Assembly (NCBI GenBank): GCA_016789245.1
Contig: JAEURM010000106.1
Span: 1-6,803, forward strand
DNA: 6,803 nucleotides
Source of the DNA: Anaerolineales bacterium
GTDB lineage: Bacteria; Chloroflexota; Anaerolineae; Anaerolineales; UBA6663
Direction of reading: 5' to 3'
Part shown: in pieces, positions 1 through 5,903 of the stretch
Numbering within the stretch: the first letter of the stretch is position 1
How the letters are laid out: each line of letters starts with the position of its first letter
Made by a program: the position numbers and the translations under genes
Notes under the pieces: model-generated
Databases searched by the model: none
Told to the model about the DNA's origin: nothing
What the model saw: the letters and a program-made list of their open reading frames with translations, nothing else

Positions 1-1116
1 GTGGCGGCGGATTTGGGCACTATGCCGCATTTGCTGATTGCAGGCACCACCGGCTCTGGCAAGAGCGTGTGTATTATTTCGCTCGTCACCTGTCTCATCG
101 CCAGCAACACACCAGATGATTTGCGGCTGGTGATGATTGACCCGAAAATGGTGGAGCTAGTGCGCTTTAACGGTTTGCCGCACTTGTACGGCAAAGTGGA
201 AACTGAGCTGACGCGCATTTTGGGCGTTCTGCGCTGGACGGTGCGCGAGATGGAGCGCCGCTACAAATTGTTTGAGACGCACAGCGTGCGCAACATTGCG
301 GATTTCAACAGCAAGCAAAACAAAAAGAAGAACGGGGAACTTCTGCCACGCTTGGTGGTATTTATTGATGAGCTGGCGGATTTGATGATGCAAGCGCCGG
401 ATGAAACCGAGCGCATGGTGGTGCGGCTGGCGCAGATGGCGCGCGCCACGGGCATCCACATGGTGGTGGCCACCCAACGCCCCTCGGTGGATGTGGTGAC
501 GGGCCTCATCAAAGCCAACTTCCCGGCGCGCATTGCCTTTGCCGTGGCCTCCAGCATTGATTCACGCGTGATTCTGGATTCTGTGGGCGCGGAATCTTTG
601 TTGGGCCGTGGCGATATGCTCTTTCAATCGCCAGAGATGCCGGCTCCCTCACGCTTGCAAGGCTGTTTTGCCAGTGACCGGGAGATTGAGAAAGTGGTGG
701 ATTGGTGGCGTGAGCAGGCGGAAGAGTATGCCGATGAGCCGCAAGCCGATATGGAAGAAGAACCCGAGGCCGCCATGCCGGAAGAAAATGCTACTGGCGC
801 ATCGTCTTCTGCCGCGCCGGCCCCATGGGATGAAATGCTGGCCCGTGAGCGCGCAGTGGAGGATAAAGACCAGCAGATTGAGCAAGCCATTGCCATTGTA
901 AAGCAGTACGGCACGGCCAGCGCCTCGCTCGTGCAACGCAAAATGCGGCTGGGCTATCCTCGCGCCGCGCGGCTGATGGATGAACTCAAGCAAATGGGCA
1001 TTGTGGGCCGTGAGCAAGCGGGCGGTAAAACGCGTGAGGTGTTGGTGGGCAAAGATGATGACCCCATCGGTGACCGCGCCGCACGCATTTTGGGCGGGGA
1101 GGATGAGGAGGGGTGA
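1..1116 (+). CDS. ftsK: FtsK/SpoIIIE-family DNA translocase, C-terminal part (5' end outside window)
   Basis: This is the motor end of the septal DNA pump that moves chromosomes through the closing division septum. Numbering from the first codon of the window, Walker A is GTTGSGKS at residues 15-22. Walker B is LVVFIDELADLMM at 118-130, with D123 and E124 as the catalytic pair. The family block ATQRPSVDV..GLIKANFP lies at 157-175 and GAESLLGRGDML at 196-207. An acidic, Ala/Glu/Pro-rich linker (about 237-290) leads to a winged-helix gamma domain (about 291-349), with the typical RLGYPRAARLMDELKQMGIV at 316-335. In known FtsK proteins this domain reads orienting sequences on DNA and contacts XerD. 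A charged tail ends at TGA 1114-1116. The GTG at position 1 is only the window edge: the N-terminal membrane helices and alpha domain that precede this motor in the family must lie upstream. SpoIIIE or SftA paralogues cannot be separated from FtsK without that missing part. Confidence 0.95.
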   Translation: MAADLGTMPHLLIAGTTGSGKSVCIISLVTCLIASNTPDDLRLVMIDPKMVELVRFNGLPHLYGKVETELTRILGVLRWTVREMERRYKLFETHSVRNIADFNSKQNKKKNGELLPRLVVFIDELADLMMQAPDETERMVVRLAQMARATGIHMVVATQRPSVDVVTGLIKANFPARIAFAVASSIDSRVILDSVGAESLLGRGDMLFQSPEMPAPSRLQGCFASDREIEKVVDWWREQAEEYADEPQADMEEEPEAAMPEENATGASSSAAPAPWDEMLARERAVEDKDQQIEQAIAIVKQYGTASASLVQRKMRLGYPRAARLMDELKQMGIVGREQAGGKTREVLVGKDDDPIGDRAARILGGEDEEG

Positions 1117-1139
1117 GTAAGTTTATGTGTTAGAGTGTA

Positions 1140-1171
1140 AGACCGATACGGTTTTAAAACCGCGTTGGTCT
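1140..1171. repeat. Hairpin after ftsK, possible terminator or palindromic repeat
   Basis: Two abutting 16-base arms (1140-1155 and 1156-1171) pair almost completely. In RNA form there are 13 Watson-Crick pairs, two G-U wobbles and one A-C mismatch, centred on TTTTAAAA. The hairpin starts 24 bases after the ftsK stop codon, the right place for a terminator. However, the sequence after it (TGGTATTGAT) is not a T-run, so a classic Rho-independent terminator is not supported. The outer arms are AGACC and GGTCT, which recur inside-out in the hairpin at 2858-2890, so it may instead be one copy of a dispersed palindromic repeat. Confidence 0.6.
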
Positions 1172-1209
1172 GGTATTGATCAAGTTGTAGGTATTTCATT
1201 TTATACGCC

Positions 1210-1272
1210 GTCATTCCCGCGAAAGCGGGAATCTGGTTTCTAGGGATGGACACCCGCTTTCGCGGGTGTGAC
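1210..1272. repeat. REP-like element: two hairpins in inverted orientation
   Basis: The left unit has stem ATTCCCGC (1213-1220) and GCGGGAAT (1225-1232) around a GAAA loop. The right unit has stem ACACCCGC (1250-1257) and GCGGGTGT (1262-1269) around TTTC, which is GAAA on the other strand. The two units are imperfect inverted copies of each other (1210-1233 against 1249-1272), both bounded by GTCA/TGAC ends. Their differences (ATT against ACA) are matched on the opposite side of each stem, so both stems stay fully paired. The left half resembles the GTCATTCCCGCGAAAGCGGG repeat I know to be scattered through many bacterial genomes. Such elements are usually mobilised in trans by a REP-associated transposase; none is encoded in the window. 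Confidence 0.8.
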
Positions 1273-1404
1273 AAAAGAAATATCAACTTAAACTCATTTC
1301 TAAGTTCAAGCCACTCACACCCTACTCTAGTTATTTCTACGCGTTTAGTCTTATTTCCAACAAAAATTCACACCTGCCGCGCGGCCTTCGGGGTAGAATC
1401 AAAT
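1273..1404. other. Non-coding remainder upstream of glcD, nothing clear
   Basis: This stretch is more AT-rich than the flanking genes and carries no convincing gene, RNA or strong hairpin. It happens to be open in the glcD frame from an ATG at 1246, but the translation has no family resemblance, so I treat it as leader or promoter DNA. TTCACA at 1367-1372 resembles a -35 box but sits 21 bases from the -10-like TAGAAT, longer than usual. Confidence 0.5.
1394..1399 (+). promoter_or_regulatory. Possible -10 element directly upstream of glcD
   Basis: TAGAAT matches the bacterial -10 consensus TATAAT at five of six positions and ends five bases before the glcD ATG. Transcription from such an element would begin at about the A of that ATG, giving a leaderless or nearly leaderless mRNA. 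There is no well-spaced -35 box, so support is only a motif match plus the absence of a good ribosome binding site. Confidence 0.35.
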
Positions 1405-2853
1405 ATGCCCGCGCACCCTTTCCTCACCGCCCTCGCGCAAATCTTCCCAGCCGAGCGGCTCCTCACCAACACCGCCCACTTGGCCGCGTATGAATCTGAT
1501 GCGCTCACGGCCTTTCACGTTCAACCCAAAGCAATTGTTCTGCCAGAAACGCAAGCCGAAGTGATTGCGGCCGTGAAGCTATGCCATGCGCATCAAATTC
1601 CGTTTGTGGCGCGGGGCAGTGGCACTTCACTTTCCGGTGGCTCACTGCCGGTGAAAGATGGGCTGGTGATTGCGCTCAACCGCCTCAACAAAATTCTGCG
1701 GCTGGATGCAAACGAGCGCATGGCGGTAGTTGAGCCGGGCGTGATTAATCTCAACGTGACCAAGGCCGCCGCGCCGCAGGGCTTATATTACGCGCCAGAC
1801 CCTTCTTCACAACCCATCTGCACCATTGGCGGCAACGTGGCGTTTAATTCCGGCGGCGCACACTGCTTGAAGTATGGCATGACGAGCAACCATGTGTTGG
1901 GCCTAAAAGTAGTTTTGCCGGATGGGGAAGTGGCGCAGTTGGGCGGTGAATCTTTGGAAAGCGTGGGGCCAGATTGGCACGGCCTGTTTGTGGGCAGTGA
2001 AGGTTTGTTTGGCGTGGCGCTGGAAGTGACTCTGCGCCTTTTGCCCAAGCCGGAAGTTTTCCGCACGGTGCTAGCGGCGTATGACTCTATGGAAAAAGCA
2101 GGCAATGCAGTGGCCGCCGTGGTAGCTTCTGGCCTTTTGCCCGGCGCCATGGAAATTATGGATAAGCTGAGCATTCAGGCCGCTGAGGCCGCCGTACACG
2201 CCAACTATCCGCCCGGCGCGGCCGCGTTGCTGATTGTGGAATTAGATGGTGAAGCGCAAGCAGTGGAAGAAGAATTTAAGCAACTCATGCGCGTGATTGA
2301 TGGAACTGGCGCGTATGAAGTGCGCGTGCCCAAGACGGAAGCCGAGCGGCTCACCATTTGGAAAGGCCGCAAGAGTGCCTTCTCCGCCGTGGGCCGCATT
2401 AGCCCAGATTACATTGTGCAAGATGGTGTGGTGCCGCGTAGCAAATTAGGCCAAGCGTTGGCTGAGATTGACCAACTGAGCGCCAAACACGGCATTCGCG
2501 TGGCCAACGTCTTTCACGCCGGAGATGGCAACCTGCACCCGCTGATTTTGTATGATGGCCGCGAACACGGCGCGCTAGAGCGGGCGGAGGCGTTGGCCGC
2601 TGAAATCATGGCCATTTGCATTCGCATAGGCGGCTCCATTACGGGTGAGCACGGCGTAGGCATGGAAAAGCGCCAGTTTATGCCGCAGTTGTTTAGCGAG
2701 AGTGATTTAGATTTTCAGTGGCAGTTGCGGTGCGTGGTGGATACCCTGCAAATTGCCAACCGTGGCAAAGTTTTCCCCACCGGCGAAGCCCCTGCGCTCA
2801 CGCACACCGGCCCACACCCGCTGGAAAAGGCCGGCATTATTTCACGCGAATAG
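1405..2853 (+). CDS. glcD: Glycolate oxidase FAD-binding catalytic subunit GlcD
   Basis: A 482-residue flavoprotein of the FAD-linked oxidase family, close to the roughly 500 residues of E. coli GlcD. It should oxidise glycolate to glyoxylate together with GlcE and GlcF. The N-terminal FAD-binding (PCMH-type) domain shows [12 protein letters not shown] at 68-79 and [21 protein letters not shown] at 129-151. The C-terminal FAD-oxidase domain shows HAGDGNLHP at 371-379 and [10 protein letters not shown] ending at 419. By analogy with human D2HGDH, H371, H378 and E415 would bind the active-site metal and H416 would assist catalysis. I chose ATG 1405 because the family fold begins right after it. 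The frame is open to ATG 1246, but that extension is translated from the REP-like repeat. There is no strong Shine-Dalgarno site. D-lactate or D-2-hydroxyglutarate dehydrogenase are the alternatives for the protein alone; the adjacent glcE and glcF favour glycolate oxidase. Confidence 0.95.
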   Translation: MPAHPFLTALAQIFPAERLLTNTAHLAAYESDALTAFHVQPKAIVLPETQAEVIAAVKLCHAHQIPFVARGSGTSLSGGSLPVKDGLVIALNRLNKILRLDANERMAVVEPGVINLNVTKAAAPQGLYYAPDPSSQPICTIGGNVAFNSGGAHCLKYGMTSNHVLGLKVVLPDGEVAQLGGESLESVGPDWHGLFVGSEGLFGVALEVTLRLLPKPEVFRTVLAAYDSMEKAGNAVAAVVASGLLPGAMEIMDKLSIQAAEAAVHANYPPGAAALLIVELDGEAQAVEEEFKQLMRVIDGTGAYEVRVPKTEAERLTIWKGRKSAFSAVGRISPDYIVQDGVVPRSKLGQALAEIDQLSAKHGIRVANVFHAGDGNLHPLILYDGREHGALERAEALAAEIMAICIRIGGSITGEHGVGMEKRQFMPQLFSESDLDFQWQLRCVVDTLQIANRGKVFPTGEAPALTHTGPHPLEKAGIISRE

Positions 2854-2857
2854 ACCT

Positions 2858-2890
2858 AAACTCTAAGGGTCTATAAGACCCTTAGAGTTT
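2858..2890. repeat. Perfect 15-bp-stem palindrome between glcD and glcE
   Basis: Arms 2858-2872 and 2876-2890 are exact reverse complements around a 3-base ATA loop, and a further T-G pair could extend the stem. It starts four bases after the glcD stop codon. It is flanked by TAAA before and TTTG after, so it resembles a weak bidirectional terminator with only three Ts. Because glcE follows on the same strand and must be co-produced, partial termination, mRNA 3'-end protection of glcD, or simply a repeat insertion are the plausible roles. I cannot tell which from sequence. Confidence 0.75.
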
Positions 2891-2903
2891 GAACGTGAAT
2901 AAC

Positions 2904-2916
2904 CACTAATCACTAA
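2904..2916. repeat. Two copies of CACTAA before glcE
   Basis: CACTAA occurs at 2904-2909 and 2911-2916, one base apart, giving a heptamer-like CACTAAT period just upstream of glcE. Two short copies may be chance. The sequence from there to the ATG is rich in A and C and contains no purine-rich ribosome binding site. Confidence 0.3.
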
Positions 2917-2932
2917 CCAATCCTCCACCACC

Positions 2933-4018
2933 ATGTACCGCCCCGCCTCCCTCGCTGATTTGCAATCTCTCATCCGTGTTGCGCCGCGTTGGGTGGCGCG
3001 GGGCGGCGGCAGTAAAAGCGCACTCTCCTCACCCGCTGAAGGTGAGACGGTGATGGAGTTGAGCGGCTTGGCGGGCGTGCTGGAATATGACCCCGGTGAG
3101 TTTACGTTTACGGCGCTGGCGGGCACGCGCGTGGCGGATGTGCAAAATTTGCTGGCCGAGCACGGCCAATACTTGCCCTTTGACCCGCCGCTGGTGAGCA
3201 AAGGTGCAACGTTGGGCGGCACGGTGGCCAGCGGCCTAAGCGGGGCGGGGCGCTACCGTTACGGCGGCGTGCGGGATTTTATTTTGGGCGTGCAATGGGT
3301 GAATGGCGAAGGCCAGCTGGTGCGCGCGGGCGGCAAAGTAGTGAAGAACGCCGCCGGGTTTGATTTGCCCAAACTATTTGTGGGCAGTTGCGGCCAGCTC
3401 GGCTTGCTCACGGAACTTGCGTTCAAAGTGTTCCCCAAGCCACAAGCCTACGCCACCTTGCGCGTAGAGTTCCGCCGCCTGCCAGAAGCGCTGGAAGCCG
3501 TTTACAAACAGTACCGCTCGCAAATGGATTTAGAGTCTTTAGAAGTGCGGCCCGATGCACGGAGTGTAACCGTGTATGTGCGTTTGGGCGGCTTGCGGGA
3601 GGCTCTGCCAGCGCGGCTGGATAGGCTGGCGCAGTTGTTGGGCGGCGGCGAGATTTTGGAAGGTGGCAATGATGTTTTGCTCTGGCAAGGCATCCGAGAA
3701 TTTGAGTGGGCCAACCCAGAAGTTGCACTGGTAAAAGTGCCGCTCACACCGGCCAAGATTGCGGCGCTGGATGTGGAACTAGAAAAACTAAACTACACGC
3801 GCCGCTACAGCGCAGGCGGGCAGGTGGCGTACATTGCTGGCGCAGATAATTTGAGCGGCCTGCACGCTCTGCTCGCCGCGCAAAATTTATCCGGCCAAAA
3901 GCTGTTCGGCTCACCCATACAACGGTTCATAGGTGCCTCACGTTCCAATCACACTTTTGCTAGCAAAGTAAAACAGGCTTTGGATAAAACAACTCAATTT
4001 GGAGCATTGGCGAATTAG
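2933..4018 (+). CDS. glcE: Glycolate oxidase FAD-binding subunit GlcE
   Basis: A 361-residue second flavoprotein subunit of glycolate oxidase (E. coli GlcE has about 350). It has the same N-terminal FAD-binding fold as GlcD but lacks the metal-binding HAGDGNLHP and GEHGVG blocks of the catalytic subunit, as expected for GlcE. Recognisable family blocks are [20 protein letters not shown] at 83-104, [18 protein letters not shown] up to 127, and [20 protein letters not shown] starting at 133. Its role is inferred to be electron transfer between GlcD and the iron-sulfur subunit. The ATG at 2933 follows CCTCCACCACC, so no Shine-Dalgarno sequence is present. The start fits because family similarity begins within the first ten residues. 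It is separated by 79 bases from glcD and by 41 from glcF. No frameshift or missing block is visible. Confidence 0.93.
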   Translation: MYRPASLADLQSLIRVAPRWVARGGGSKSALSSPAEGETVMELSGLAGVLEYDPGEFTFTALAGTRVADVQNLLAEHGQYLPFDPPLVSKGATLGGTVASGLSGAGRYRYGGVRDFILGVQWVNGEGQLVRAGGKVVKNAAGFDLPKLFVGSCGQLGLLTELAFKVFPKPQAYATLRVEFRRLPEALEAVYKQYRSQMDLESLEVRPDARSVTVYVRLGGLREALPARLDRLAQLLGGGEILEGGNDVLLWQGIREFEWANPEVALVKVPLTPAKIAALDVELEKLNYTRRYSAGGQVAYIAGADNLSGLHALLAAQNLSGQKLFGSPIQRFIGASRSNHTFASKVKQALDKTTQFGALAN

Positions 4019-4052
4019 AGTATTCTCTACTCCTCCAATTCTCTAATTCTCT
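4012..4052. repeat. glcE-glcF spacer with inverted repeat and tandem octamer
   Basis: GAATTAGAG (4012-4020), which includes the glcE stop codon, is the exact reverse complement of CTCTAATTC (4041-4049). AATTCTCT is directly repeated at 4037-4044 and 4045-4052, and a small inner hairpin GAGTA/TACTC lies at 4018-4032. The spacer is strikingly rich in C and T. It could fold at the glcE/glcF junction and influence coupling of the two genes, but the stem is AT-rich and its function is unproven. Confidence 0.4.
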
Positions 4053-4059
4053 CCCTAAG

Positions 4060-5319
4060 ATGCAACACACCATCCCCGTTCAACAACTTGGCGCCGAAGG
4101 TGAAGTGATGGCGCACGCCATTGAAAAGTGCGTGCACTGTGGCTTTTGTTTAGCCGTGTGCCCCACGTACGCCGTGCTGGGTGAAGAGATGGATTCACCA
4201 CGGGGCCGCATCATGCTGATGAAATCTGCGCTGGAGGGAACGCTGACGGTTGAAGAAACTCTGCCGCACATTGACCGGTGTTTGGGCTGTGTGGCCTGTG
4301 TGCCCGCATGCCCCAGCGGCGTGCCTTACGGTGAGTTGCTTCCGCTGTACCGCGCGTACGCCGCCCCGCACCGCCCACAAAGTTTGATTGACCGAGCCGC
4401 TAAAACACTGGTGCATGAAACTCTGCCGTACCCAGACCGTTTTCGGCTGGCGGCGCTAACGGGCAAAGTGGGCAAGCTGGTGCAAGGCGTTTTGCCCACG
4501 CAGTTTCAGGGCATGCTCAATCTTCTGCCAGATGAATTGCCTAACGCGCAACCCCTGCCGGAAATTTACCCGGCGGAGGGCCAGCGGCGTGCGCGCGTGG
4601 CGCTGTTGGCGGGCTGTGTGCAACAAGTACTGGCGCCCAATATCAATTGGGCTACGTTGCGTGTGCTCGCCAAGAACGGCGTGGAGGTAATCATTCCGCG
4701 CGGGCAGGGATGTTGTGGCTCTCTGGGCCTGCATACGGGAGAGTTAGAGCGCGCCCGCAATTTAGCGTGCAGTAACTTCCGCGCGTTTCCCAAAGATGTG
4801 GATGCCGTTATTACCAACGCGGCGGGTTGTGGCTCTGGCATGAAGGAGTATGGCGTGCTGTTTGCGGGTCAGCCGGAACAAGCCGAGGCGCAGACCTTTG
4901 CCAGCCGCGTGAAAGATGTGAGCGAGTTTTTAACGGCGTTAGGCCTCACTCCGCCGCCCGCACTGCCTCAGCCGCTTAAAGTGGCTTATCATGATGCGTG
5001 CCATTTGGCCCACGCGCAAACGCTCACCGCTCCGCCACGCCAACTGCTGGCTAGCATTCCCAATCTCACATTGGCGGAAATTCCGGAAGGTGAGATGTGC
5101 TGTGGCTCTGCGGGAACCTATAACTTGGAACAGCCAGCACTGGCCGCGCAATTCGGCGCCCGTAAGGCGCAGAACATCCTTAACACGGGCGTGCAAGCCG
5201 TAGCTACTGGCAATATCGGGTGTTTAATTCAAATTCGAACCCACCTCCAAAAGAAGAGCGACCCTCTGCCCATTTACCACACGCTAGAATTACTGGATTT
5301 GGCTTACGCCAATTCATAA
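4060..5319 (+). CDS. glcF: Glycolate oxidase iron-sulfur subunit GlcF
   Basis: A 419-residue iron-sulfur protein (E. coli GlcF is about 407) that should carry electrons from the GlcD/GlcE flavins to the membrane quinone pool. Two classic 4Fe-4S motifs are intact: C24-C27-C30-C34P and C74-C77-C80-C84P. The C-terminal half holds two cysteine-rich CCG domains. The first has GCV at 185-187, CCG at 218-220 and GCG at 256-258. The second has [11 protein letters not shown] at 310-320, CCGSAGTYN at 347-355 and NIGC at 385-388. These CCG pairs are shared with LutA and heterodisulfide reductase HdrB. ATG 4060 gives a short lead before the first cluster; M17 (4108) is a possible alternative start. No clear Shine-Dalgarno site precedes it. 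glpC, lutA and lldE products are the look-alikes, but the glcD-glcE neighbours settle the assignment. Confidence 0.95.
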   Translation: MQHTIPVQQLGAEGEVMAHAIEKCVHCGFCLAVCPTYAVLGEEMDSPRGRIMLMKSALEGTLTVEETLPHIDRCLGCVACVPACPSGVPYGELLPLYRAYAAPHRPQSLIDRAAKTLVHETLPYPDRFRLAALTGKVGKLVQGVLPTQFQGMLNLLPDELPNAQPLPEIYPAEGQRRARVALLAGCVQQVLAPNINWATLRVLAKNGVEVIIPRGQGCCGSLGLHTGELERARNLACSNFRAFPKDVDAVITNAAGCGSGMKEYGVLFAGQPEQAEAQTFASRVKDVSEFLTALGLTPPPALPQPLKVAYHDACHLAHAQTLTAPPRQLLASIPNLTLAEIPEGEMCCGSAGTYNLEQPALAAQFGARKAQNILNTGVQAVATGNIGCLIQIRTHLQKKSDPLPIYHTLELLDLAYANS

Positions 5320-5326
5320 TTCACTC

Positions 5327-5344
5327 ATAGCCAATTTGGCCTAT
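5327..5344. repeat. Small hairpin in the glcF-dinB gap
   Basis: ATAG (5327-5330) and CTAT (5341-5344) enclose the odd-centred palindrome GCCAATTTGGC (5330-5340), forming a short stem with one bulged C. No T-run follows, so it is not a convincing terminator, and read-through from glcF into the next gene is likely. It may be chance. Confidence 0.3.
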
Positions 5345-5360
5345 CTCTAAAAGCCCACCA

Positions 5361-5864
5361 ATGCTAACCACCGCCACTCTTCAGTTTATGTACGATTACC
5401 ACTATTGGATGACGCACCAGATGTTAGAAGCGTGTGAACGCCTAATGCCCACTCAGTGGAGCCAACCCATGGGTCACTCATGGGGCAATGTACATGGAGT
5501 GGTAACACATATGCTGGCGGCGGAGCTAATTTGGTACGCACGTTGGCAGGGCCAAGCACCTGCGCAACTAGCGCAGGCCGAAGATTATCCAACGTTGGCC
5601 GATGTGCGCGCCGCTTGGGCCTCGGTGGAGGCGCAGATGCGGGCCTTCCTCACCCAGTTGGATAACGTGCGGCTAAATGCTGATTTCACTTACACCAATA
5701 CCCGTGGCCAGCAATTTTCCGCGCCGTTGGGTCAGGTGATGTTGCACGTGGCCAATCATGCCACTCACCATCGGGGTGAGCTGGTAGGTATGCTGGCGTT
5801 GCTAGATGTGCCGCACCCAGAGGATGATTTGCTTTGGTATATCTTGCAACAACGCGAAAAATGA
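5361..5864 (+). CDS. DinB-family four-helix putative metal-binding protein
   Basis: A 167-residue protein, the usual length for the DinB/YfiT-like four-helix-bundle superfamily. The expected metal-binding histidine triad is visible: H50 in VTHMLAAELIW, and H133 and H137 in HVANHATHHRGE (129-140). Conserved aromatic residues near the N-terminus (MYDYHYWMTHQML) match the first helix of the fold. Family members include thiol-dependent S-transferases (bacillithiol, mycothiol) and many proteins of unknown reaction, so I give no substrate. It should be cytoplasmic: no signal peptide or membrane segment is seen. It starts 41 bases after glcF on the same strand, so co-transcription is plausible, but a link with glycolate metabolism is only positional. 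It is unrelated to DNA polymerase IV, also called DinB. The start has CTCTAAAAGCCCACCA before it, with no Shine-Dalgarno sequence. Confidence 0.9.
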   Translation: MLTTATLQFMYDYHYWMTHQMLEACERLMPTQWSQPMGHSWGNVHGVVTHMLAAELIWYARWQGQAPAQLAQAEDYPTLADVRAAWASVEAQMRAFLTQLDNVRLNADFTYTNTRGQQFSAPLGQVMLHVANHATHHRGELVGMLALLDVPHPEDDLLWYILQQREK

Positions 5865-5903
5865 ACGGCGTAAGTCCCCGTTCCCCATTACAAGTAGAGC
5901 AAT

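Noticed and set aside
1..3. GTG at position 1 as the ftsK start codon
   Set aside because: Walker A would lie only 15 residues in and the membrane and alpha domains would be missing. The frame simply enters from outside the window.
157..1017. Several overlapping minus-strand open frames across ftsK
   Set aside because: They are low-complexity, His/Arg/Ser-rich translations opposite a strongly conserved motor domain, which is typical of shadow frames in GC-rich DNA.
1140..1180. A classic Rho-independent terminator after ftsK
   Set aside because: The stem is strong, but no T-run follows it. It is listed as a hairpin/repeat instead.
1176..1207. Promoter from TTGATC and TATACG upstream of the REP-like repeat
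   Set aside because: The boxes are weak matches separated by 20 bases and would transcribe through both hairpins of the repeat, so the support is too thin to list.
1246..1404. A 53-residue N-terminal extension of GlcD from an ATG at 1246
   Set aside because: The extension begins inside the REP-like repeat, has no family similarity and is unusually rich in Ser, His and Arg. The conserved fold starts right after the ATG at 1405.
3388..3756. Open frames on both strands within glcE
   Set aside because: They overlap conserved GlcE coding sequence and have Ala/Arg/Pro-rich composition without motifs or plausible starts.
5863..5883. Hairpin GAACGG/CCGTTC in the dinB-sensor gap
   Set aside because: The stem is only six bases with a nine-base loop and no T-run, well within chance expectation.
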